5,334 bases of DNA from Bacteroidota bacterium (lineage in GTDB: Bacteria; Bacteroidota; Bacteroidia; Bacteroidales; Lentimicrobiaceae). Each line of letters begins with the position of its first letter. Positions within the stretch are counted from its first letter, which is position 1. Both the position numbers and the translations under genes were made by a program. Where the stretch lies: positions 1-5,334 of the forward strand of contig JAEYXG010000020.1 in assembly GCA_023428585.1 (NCBI GenBank), in the 5' to 3' direction. Shown piece after piece: positions 1-5,334 of this stretch. The notes beneath the pieces were generated by a model. The model made no database searches, was not told where the DNA came from, and saw only the letters and a program-made list of their open reading frames with translations.

Positions 1-1
1 T

Positions 2-2773
2 GATTACTCCAGGGCTACTGCTCCCGAATTTGCATCCGTATATAGGATTCTGGAAGATGGTGACCGTAGGATATATCTGGGCACTAGTGGCTTTGGTGTA
101 ATAATGATTGATTTTGACAGGAATAATCCATCAGCACCTGTCTATCATGAACAGATTATTCTTGACCAAAGCGCGGGCAATCAACAGAAACAGATTGTGT
201 ATGCTTTAACTCACGAACGTCCCGGCATTATCTGGATAGGTACCCGTGGATTCGGAGCATACCGCTATAATACCATCACGAAAAGGGTACTCTCAGAATA
301 TAATTCCGGAACTCACCCATCTCTTATCATAAATGATGATATACCATCATTGTTTACTGATGAAAAGAGAACCATTTGGGTTGGCACCAGTGCCGGAATT
401 TATTCCCTTATTCCGGAAGAAAATGGGAATGTGATAGTGAAGGACCTCGATATTCAGAACGAACTGGCAAATACTTCCATTCATGCCATTCAAATGGATA
501 AGTTTGGTGGCAATTTATGGGTTAGTACCAACCAGGGCCTGTCGTTTATTGATGTCCCACAAGGAATCATAAAAAATTTTACATCCAATGATGGATTGGT
601 AAATGTAGAATATAGTGATGGCGCTTCCTTCTTTGACGATGAAAGCGGGACATTGTATGTTGGTGGTACCATGGGAGTTGATATGATTCAGACCAGGGAT
701 ATGAAGTTCTCATCGTACTTCCCGCCAATTGGCATTAATGGACTAATGATAAAAAACCAGCCGGTTGAAATTTCAGATAAGGGTGTACTAACCAACCGAA
801 TGAATATTCAAACACGCTTGGAACTAAACAGCAGCCAAAATTCATTTACATTCCTGGTTTCACCATTGGTATACTGGGGTAAAGAGCGCCACAGGATATC
901 ATACAGGCTAATGAATTTTGACGACACATGGGTCACGAATCCTCAAGACCAAGCCATTAATTTCACCAACCTGAATCCGGGTGAATATATTTTACAATTA
1001 AGGGTGAGTGATGAAAACGGCAAATGGTCAGAGCAATTTAGAGAAGTGCTGATTACCATCAATCCTCCCATCTGGGCAACAAAATGGGCAATAGCCGCCT
1101 ATATTCTACTGATTATTGGTATTCCTTTGCTCTATGTCAGGTCATATCTGAAGCGTCAAAACCGTCGAAAAGAGGCTGAACTTAAGGAAATGACACGACA
1201 AAAGGAAACGGAGCTTCAGAACTATAAAATTGAATTCTTTACCAATGTGGCGCACGAGTTTCGAACACCGCTAACATTGATAACCTCACACATTCACCTT
1301 ATGCTTGAGGAACCTGATGATACGGGAAAGAAATCGCGCTTACTCAAAGTATACAATAATAGCATCAAGTTACAGAAACTCGTATTGGAAATCATTCAAT
1401 TCAGGAAACTTGAAAAGGGTAAAGAGCCTCTTAATATAAGTAGTGTCTGTCCTGATGAACTGGCGCGTGAAGTCCTTTCTGATCTGGAACTACTGGCAGA
1501 GAAAGGTGAGATCACCTGCAAGGTAGTATGCAACAGGGAAGGTGTTTATGTGAATACTGATGCAGATAAATATCAGCGCATTATTACAAATCTTGTTTCA
1601 AATGCCATAAAATACAACAATCCGGGAGGTCATGTAACAGTAAGTATTGACTACTATGATAATGAATTCATTACAATAATCGAAGATGATGGTATCGGTA
1701 TAAATCCGGAATTTAAAAGCAAGGTTTTCGAACCATTCGGAATTTCCTCGGCACACAAGCGAAGCAGCTTCCCGGGCTATCGTTCCACCGGCCTGGGTTT
1801 GGCTGTTACCAAAGGAATTGTCGAACTCTTAAAAGGCACCATCAGTTTCGAGAGTGAGCCGGGCAAAGGAACTACCTTTACTTGTAGATTTCCTGATGTA
1901 CATCAGGCTAATATGAGTAATACAGTGGCGATGACTGACAATGGCACCGATGAGCTGCTGTTGATAAATGATGACAATGAAATTGATTTTAAGGTATTGC
2001 ATGATCCTGCCGCTGAAAAAGCAACATTGCTCATTGCCGATGATGATCCTGAGATTCTTCATTTACTGAATGGAATGCTTCGTCCGTTTTACAACCTTTT
2101 CTTTGCAAAAAACGGATTGGAAGCTATACATATACTCGAACAACAACCAATTGACCTGGTAATCTCCGACATAATGATGCCTGAAATGGATGGGATAGAA
2201 CTCTGCTGCAGGTTAAGGGAGACTTTTGACACCAGTCATTTGCCCTTGATATTGCTTACCGCCAAATCAGAGATTGAGGACCGTATCAAGGGACTTCAGG
2301 CAGGAGCTGATTCATATATTCCAAAACCATTCCACCCTGATCACCTGAAAGTAAGAATTGAAAAGCTCCTCACAAAGAGGCAGAATATTAAAACCGGTTT
2401 TGCCAATCATAATGATACCACTACTCTCATTAAGGAGATTCCTGATCCATTCTTCAGAAAAATGATCGATTACATTGATGAAAATATTGATGATGAGTCA
2501 CTCCTGTCAGAAAAACTCTGCGAAAAACTTGCAATCAGCAAGTCGTCGCTTTACAATAAAACGAAATCGGTACTGGGCACCACACCCCACGGATTGATTA
2601 ATCAACGACGAGTAAGAAAAGCATCAATATTGCTACAGTCGACTTCTCTCACAGTAAGTGAGATTATTGATCAAACCGGCTTCAATAGCAGAGCGCACTT
2701 TTATGATCTTTTCAATAAGGAATATGGCTGCTCACCTTCAGAATTTCGTCACAAGATGAAGTTGGAAGCCTAA
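2..2773 (+). CDS. Hybrid two-component system sensor-regulator (HTCS), 5'-truncated
   Basis: Inner-membrane one-protein two-component system that senses a glycan in the periplasm and controls transcription directly. The frame is open from base 2, so the ATG at 104 is internal; coding upstream of it reads as a propeller motif (IYLGTSGFG). Residues below count from base 2 (923 visible). Order: five propeller motifs (about 24-230), Y_Y_Y domain (about 294-358), one membrane helix (362-379), charged linker, HisKA with H-box VAHEFRTPL (phospho-acceptor His418), HATPase with N-box (Asn534), DDGIGI (about 562-567) and STGLGL (595-600), receiver with acidic DDD (680-682), phospho-acceptor Asp723 in SDIMMPEMDG and Lys775, then an AraC-type HTH (about 816-921) ending in the family signature GFNSRAHFYDLFNKEYGCSP. 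All catalytic residues are present. Family members are usually about 1300-1400 residues, so roughly 400 or more are missing. The adjacent GH130 operon suggests a mannoside ligand; this is inference. Confidence 0.97.
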   Translation, partial: DYSRATAPEFASVYRILEDGDRRIYLGTSGFGVIMIDFDRNNPSAPVYHEQIILDQSAGNQQKQIVYALTHERPGIIWIGTRGFGAYRYNTITKRVLSEYNSGTHPSLIINDDIPSLFTDEKRTIWVGTSAGIYSLIPEENGNVIVKDLDIQNELANTSIHAIQMDKFGGNLWVSTNQGLSFIDVPQGIIKNFTSNDGLVNVEYSDGASFFDDESGTLYVGGTMGVDMIQTRDMKFSSYFPPIGINGLMIKNQPVEISDKGVLTNRMNIQTRLELNSSQNSFTFLVSPLVYWGKERHRISYRLMNFDDTWVTNPQDQAINFTNLNPGEYILQLRVSDENGKWSEQFREVLITINPPIWATKWAIAAYILLIIGIPLLYVRSYLKRQNRRKEAELKEMTRQKETELQNYKIEFFTNVAHEFRTPLTLITSHIHLMLEEPDDTGKKSRLLKVYNNSIKLQKLVLEIIQFRKLEKGKEPLNISSVCPDELAREVLSDLELLAEKGEITCKVVCNREGVYVNTDADKYQRIITNLVSNAIKYNNPGGHVTVSIDYYDNEFITIIEDDGIGINPEFKSKVFEPFGISSAHKRSSFPGYRSTGLGLAVTKGIVELLKGTISFESEPGKGTTFTCRFPDVHQANMSNTVAMTDNGTDELLLINDDNEIDFKVLHDPAAEKATLLIADDDPEILHLLNGMLRPFYNLFFAKNGLEAIHILEQQPIDLVISDIMMPEMDGIELCCRLRETFDTSHLPLILLTAKSEIEDRIKGLQAGADSYIPKPFHPDHLKVRIEKLLTKRQNIKTGFANHNDTTTLIKEIPDPFFRKMIDYIDENIDDESLLSEKLCEKLAISKSSLYNKTKSVLGTTPHGLINQRRVRKASILLQSTSLTVSEIIDQTGFNSRAHFYDLFNKEYGCSPSEFRHKMKLEA
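71..690 (+). repeat. Coding repeats: five Reg_prop beta-propeller blade motifs
   Basis: Five copies of the two-component-regulator propeller motif (pattern I/L-W/Y-hydrophobic-G/S-T-x-x-G-hydrophobic) start near bases 71 (IYLGTSGFG), 227 (IIWIGTRGFG), 368 (TIWVGTSAGI), 509 (NLWVSTNQGL) and 650 (TLYVGGTMGV). Spacing is 156 then 141, 141 and 141 bases, that is 52 then 47 residues per blade. These are the last blades of the second of the two seven-bladed propellers normal for HTCS sensors, directly before the Y_Y_Y domain. The fifth copy is the most degenerate (GG in place of GT). The repeat is at protein level, with little DNA identity between copies. Confidence 0.85.
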
Positions 2774-2811
2774 CGGCTCAACTATCCTGCCTCTTTACTT
2801 CAATTTCACCC

Positions 2812-2835
2812 ATTTTGACAGTTATTTGTCGAAAT
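2812..2835 (+). terminator. Hairpin 39 bases after the HTCS stop; possible weak terminator
   Basis: The arms ATTTTGACA (2812-2820) and TGTCGAAAT (2827-2835) pair over 9 bp with one T-G wobble around a 6-base loop (GTTATT). The position, shortly after the HTCS stop and before the next promoter, suits an end of the HTCS transcript. The stem is AT-rich and no T-run follows, so a strong intrinsic terminator is unlikely. It could instead be a palindromic protein-binding site. Confidence 0.35.
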
Positions 2836-2853
2836 AGCCTTAAATACCATGCA

Positions 2854-2895
2854 TTTTGGAATAGACAGGACAACTTTTGGAACAGGCAGGACAGG
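2854..2895 (+). promoter_or_regulatory. 21-bp tandem direct repeat, candidate HTCS/AraC-type operator
   Basis: Two adjacent 21-bp units (2854-2874 and 2875-2895) share 17 of 21 bases, with consensus TTTTGGAAyAGrCAGGACA followed by two variable bases. The CAGGACA core recurs at 2866 and 2887. A 21-bp period is two helical turns, placing both units on the same DNA face; AraC-family proteins are known to bind direct repeats in this way. The repeat lies between a gene for an AraC-domain HTCS and the operon it probably controls. Its downstream end reaches the place where a -33 box would be expected relative to the -7 element at 2914. Binding by the HTCS is inferred, not shown. Confidence 0.6.
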
Positions 2896-2913
2896 TTTTC
2901 GGGGGTTCATGAT

Positions 2914-2921
2914 TAGATTTG
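2914..2921 (+). promoter_or_regulatory. Bacteroidota -7 promoter element (TAGATTTG)
   Basis: TAGATTTG matches the Bacteroidota primary sigma factor -7 consensus TAnnTTTG exactly. No TTTG -33 element lies at the usual spacing of about 20 bases upstream; that place reads GGACAGG and overlaps the end of the 21-bp repeat. This fits a promoter that depends on an activator bound just upstream. Transcription would start at about 2926-2930, on or just after the first ATG of the GH130 gene, which bears on the choice of translation start. An 8-base match with four fixed T's and a G can occur by chance. Confidence 0.5.
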
Positions 2922-2924
2922 TGA

Positions 2925-3986
2925 ATGTCAAATTCTAACATTATGGATATCGCAAACCGCTTCCCATCAAACCCGCTACTTCGTCCTTCTGATTTGAAAC
3001 CCGGAATCAAGGGAATGGAAATAGTATGCCTGCTCAATCCCGGTGTATTTGAATTCAATAATAAAATATGGTTGTTGCTTCGGGTTGCCGAACGACCGAA
3101 ACAGATAGAAGGCAAGATCAGTTTCCCGGTATATAACAGCAAGGGCGAAATTGAAGTGCTAAGTTTTGATAAGAATGATCCTGACCTTGATGCCAGTGAT
3201 CCACGCGTTATCAATTATAAAAAGAAGGATTATCTAACCACCCTCTCCTATTTAAGATTGGTATGCAGTGATGATGGCATAAGCTTTTATGAACCGGAAG
3301 GATATCCCCCAATCTTTGGCAAAGGTGAACTTGAAACATTTGGCATTGAAGATTGTCGCGTTGCAACAATGGATACAGAATATTGCCTGTCATTTACTGA
3401 AGTCTCCGAGTTTGGTGTTGGAGTTGGACTAATACGCACCAATGATTGGAAGAACTTCAAACGTGAAGGTATGATCTTCCCTCCGCACAATAAAGATTGT
3501 GCCATTTTTGATGAAAAAATCAATGGTAAATATTACGCATTACACCGCCCTAGCAGCCCTGAATTGGGAGGCAATTATATATGGATAGCACAATCACCCG
3601 ACTTGATTCACTGGGGTCAGCACAAATGTATAGCTACCGTTCGACAGGGAATGTGGGATTCTGCTCGTGTAGGTGCCGGGGGAGCTCCCATAAGAACTGA
3701 CAAAGGCTGGCTCGAAATTTACCATGGTGCCAACAGTGAACACCGCTATTGCTTGGGTGCATTGCTGCTTGATATCAATGATCCTTCAAAAGTGCTTGCC
3801 CGTAGTATTAATCCTATTATGGAACCGGTAAAAGAATATGAGCAAACCGGTTTCTTTGGCAATGTTGTCTTTACAAATGGTCATTACGTGAAAGGCGATG
3901 ATATCTTTATGTATTATGGTGCCAGTGATGAAGTAATATGCGGTGCCAAACTGTCGATTTCAGAAATTCTTTCTTCACTCCTATAA
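2925..3986 (+). CDS. GH130-family protein, probable beta-mannosyl-oligosaccharide phosphorylase
   Basis: GH130 enzymes mostly cleave beta-mannosides with inorganic phosphate, releasing alpha-mannose 1-phosphate. The 353-residue length and five-bladed-propeller-type sequence fit. Visible family motifs are NPGVFEFNNKIWLLLRVAERP near the N-terminus, GIEDCRV with the likely general acid Asp143, NKDCAIFDEKINGKYYALHRP-type region (Asn189-Lys190-Asp191, His207-Arg208), GWLEIYHG (His267) and a C-terminal YYGASDEVI. The Arg and His in these motifs match positions that bind phosphate in the phosphorylases, so phosphorolysis is favoured over the hydrolysis seen in one GH130 branch. There is no signal peptide, so it is cytoplasmic. 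Odd points: most relatives have EDPR where this has EDCR, and AADT-like where this has ASDE. An in-frame stop (2922-2924) directly precedes ATG 2925. ATG 2943 (MDIANRF) is a good alternative start because the predicted transcript begins near 2926-2930. The exact substrate (mannosyl-glucose, mannosyl-GlcNAc or mannan oligosaccharide) cannot be read here. Confidence 0.9.
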   Translation: MSNSNIMDIANRFPSNPLLRPSDLKPGIKGMEIVCLLNPGVFEFNNKIWLLLRVAERPKQIEGKISFPVYNSKGEIEVLSFDKNDPDLDASDPRVINYKKKDYLTTLSYLRLVCSDDGISFYEPEGYPPIFGKGELETFGIEDCRVATMDTEYCLSFTEVSEFGVGVGLIRTNDWKNFKREGMIFPPHNKDCAIFDEKINGKYYALHRPSSPELGGNYIWIAQSPDLIHWGQHKCIATVRQGMWDSARVGAGGAPIRTDKGWLEIYHGANSEHRYCLGALLLDINDPSKVLARSINPIMEPVKEYEQTGFFGNVVFTNGHYVKGDDIFMYYGASDEVICGAKLSISEILSSLL

Positions 3987-4004
3987 TATATAAAACACCT
4001 GACC

Positions 4005-5252
4005 ATGCTTAAAAAACTAGTCACTGAATACAGGTTTTTCCTCTCCAAGCCCCGCAATATGCAGGTGCTGCTTATTACCAATATGCTGTATTCACTGGTA
4101 CTACCTGTGGTGGAAATCTTCATGGCGGCATATATCATGCGTTATTTCGCCGATACCAGCTATGTTGCAATCTTTCAGGTTGCCATGTATACGGGTATAA
4201 TCATTACTTCTGTTACCAATGGTTTCCTGCTTAAACACTTCAAGGTAGCCCACCTGTACAGTTTTGGCATTTTACTGAGTGGCCTTTCAATGGTGGGAAT
4301 GATGTTTGTACAAGGCATTGCATTGCCCGGTTTGATTATTTCAGGAACACTGATCGGCGCTGCCTCCGGATTCTTCTGGACCAACCGTTATCTCATGGCC
4401 CTCAATACTACGGAGGATGAAAATCGTAACTATTTCTTTGGCCTTGAATCATTTTTCTTTACTGTTTCAAACATTATCGTTCCGCTTGCCATTGGTGCTT
4501 TACTTGCTTCCATTGATGGCATGCGCATATTTGGTATTGTGTTTGATGTTTATAAAGGCTACAGGGTGGTTACCCTGCTGGTGTTTGCCATCACAATCCT
4601 TGCCTGTTTCTCGCTTGCTCGTGGCAAATTCGTTAACCCCATACAAAAAGACTTCTTCTATTTCAAATTCGACAGGCTCTGGAACAAACAGATTTTATTG
4701 GCTGCCCTTAAAGGTCTGGTTCAGGGATTTTTAGTAACGGCTCCTGCTATGCTTATCATGAGATATGTTGGCCAGGAAGGCTCTTTAGGCCTTATCCAGG
4801 GTATCAGCGGTGGACTTACAGCCATTCTTATTTACTTATTAGGACGTTTTGCAAAACCAAAACACCGCATTCTAATCTTTGGTGTAGGTATTACTTTGTT
4901 CCTGGTAGGAACAATTGTTAACGGCATTGAGCTGTCAATGTTTGGTGTGATGGTATTTGTTCTTTGCAAGGTATTCTTCCAGCCTCTGCACGATCTGGCA
5001 TATTATCCCATTATGATGAAGGTTATTGACGTTGTTTCAAAACGTGAAAACCGCAATCAGTACGCCTATATATTGAACCATGAATTCGGGTTGTACGCAG
5101 GCAGGGTCATAGGCTTGGGATTGTTTATTTTCCTGGCATTCTATGTATCGGAAACATTTGCCCTAAGATATGCGCTTATAATTGTAGCAGTATTGCAAAT
5201 GCTCTCAATACCATTAGCTAAAAACATTATGAAACATTCATACGAAAAATGA
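4005..5252 (+). CDS. MFS transporter, probable oligosaccharide importer
   Basis: A 415-residue integral inner-membrane protein with about 12 hydrophobic helices: six between residues 18 and 205, a polar central loop (about 206-230, RGKFVNPIQKDFFYFKFDRLW), then six more to residue 410. This is the 6+6 plan of the major facilitator superfamily. Both termini are short and charged (MLKKLVTEYR; MKHSYEK), consistent with cytoplasmic ends. It starts 18 bases after the GH130 stop with no terminator between them, so the two are probably cotranscribed. The neighbour implies uptake of a manno-oligosaccharide to feed cytoplasmic phosphorolysis; substrate and coupling ion are inference. The short upstream spacer is A-rich without a Shine-Dalgarno, as is usual in the phylum. 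Polar residues inside helices (for example NHEFGLYAGR near 363-372) may matter for substrate. I do not recognise a named ortholog. Confidence 0.85.
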   Translation: MLKKLVTEYRFFLSKPRNMQVLLITNMLYSLVLPVVEIFMAAYIMRYFADTSYVAIFQVAMYTGIIITSVTNGFLLKHFKVAHLYSFGILLSGLSMVGMMFVQGIALPGLIISGTLIGAASGFFWTNRYLMALNTTEDENRNYFFGLESFFFTVSNIIVPLAIGALLASIDGMRIFGIVFDVYKGYRVVTLLVFAITILACFSLARGKFVNPIQKDFFYFKFDRLWNKQILLAALKGLVQGFLVTAPAMLIMRYVGQEGSLGLIQGISGGLTAILIYLLGRFAKPKHRILIFGVGITLFLVGTIVNGIELSMFGVMVFVLCKVFFQPLHDLAYYPIMMKVIDVVSKRENRNQYAYILNHEFGLYAGRVIGLGLFIFLAFYVSETFALRYALIIVAVLQMLSIPLAKNIMKHSYEK

Positions 5253-5334
5253 TCATGAAAAGAAACCAACTGGCAATTCTGGCGGTGGCGGCTATTTTTG
5301 CCGGATCATCATGCAGAACCGGGAACACCGGTGT
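5249..5334 (+). CDS. Putative exported lipoprotein, N-terminus only (3'-truncated)
   Basis: The frame opens with ATG at 5249, overlapping the MFS stop by four bases (ATGA), and runs off the window after 28 full codons. A second in-frame ATG at 5255 (MKRNQLAILAV) gives a more typical signal peptide and is equally plausible. Visible features are a basic N-region (KRNQ), a hydrophobic stretch (LAILAVAAIFAG) and SSC, with Cys22 (Cys20 from 5255) as the likely lipidated residue. The -3 residue is Gly rather than Leu, so the lipobox is weak, though Bacteroidota lipoboxes are relaxed. The following RTGNTG shows no acidic surface-export signal. The mature protein is not visible and its function cannot be assigned. 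From the context, a periplasmic or outer-membrane glycosidase or glycan-binding protein of the same operon is possible. Confidence 0.7.
   Translation, partial: MIMKRNQLAILAVAAIFAGSSCRTGNTG

Noticed and set aside
104..106. ATG at 104 as start of the HTCS gene
   Set aside because: The frame is open back to base 2 and encodes a propeller motif just before this ATG; no complete HTCS starts this close to its last blades.
1829..2062. 77-codon - strand frame opposite the HATPase-receiver linker
   Set aside because: It is a shadow of conserved kinase coding sequence, with no motif or start signal of its own.
2896..2905. Possible third repeat unit starting TTTTCGGGGG
   Set aside because: Only the leading TTTT and one G match the unit; the rest diverges, so only two units are supported.
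2840..3214. 124-codon open frame on the - strand over the gap and the GH130 start
   Set aside because: It is antisense to a clear GH130 gene and to the regulatory gap, its translation is low-complexity Ser/Pro-rich, and it shows no recognisable motif.
3983..3991. TATAATATA before the MFS gene as a -10 promoter
   Set aside because: It overlaps the GH130 stop in a naturally AT-rich 18-base spacer, and TATAAT is not the Bacteroidota -7 consensus; cotranscription is simpler.
4417..4734. 105-codon + strand frame inside the MFS gene
   Set aside because: It lies wholly within the transporter in another frame; its hydrophobicity mirrors the shifted membrane-helix codons.

Overview
The window looks like a piece of a polysaccharide or glycan utilization locus from a Bacteroidota bacterium. 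The evidence is a hybrid two-component system (HTCS) protein of the one-polypeptide type typical of this phylum, no clear Shine-Dalgarno sequences before the visible starts, a perfect Bacteroidota-type -7 element (TAnnTTTG), and moderate-to-low GC. Genus or species cannot be fixed from the sequence. All genes are on the + strand and the window cuts both end genes.

Layout: (1) 2-2773 is the C-terminal 923 residues of an HTCS sensor-regulator: the last periplasmic propeller blades, Y_Y_Y domain, one membrane helix, histidine kinase, receiver and AraC-type DNA-binding domain. Its N-terminus lies upstream. (2) 2774-2924 is a 151-base regulatory gap holding, in order, a 9-bp hairpin (2812-2835), a 21-bp tandem direct repeat (2854-2895) and a -7 promoter element (2914-2921). 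(3) 2925-3986 encodes a cytoplasmic GH130-family protein, probably a mannosyl-oligosaccharide phosphorylase. (4) 4005-5252, 18 bases later, encodes a 12-helix MFS transporter. (5) From 5249 a third gene starts with a 4-base overlap. Only its lipoprotein-like signal peptide and a few further residues are visible.

Working model (inference): the HTCS senses a mannose-containing oligosaccharide in the periplasm, phosphorylates its own receiver and binds the 21-bp repeat through its AraC domain, switching on a GH130-MFS-lipoprotein operon. The MFS protein would bring the oligosaccharide across the inner membrane and the GH130 enzyme would split it with phosphate to mannose 1-phosphate. The exported lipoprotein may act earlier, outside the cytoplasm. 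No SusC/SusD pair is visible, but the locus may continue on either side. The most interesting item is the candidate HTCS operator in the gap. The protein families are well known, and nothing in the window amounts to a clearly new system.
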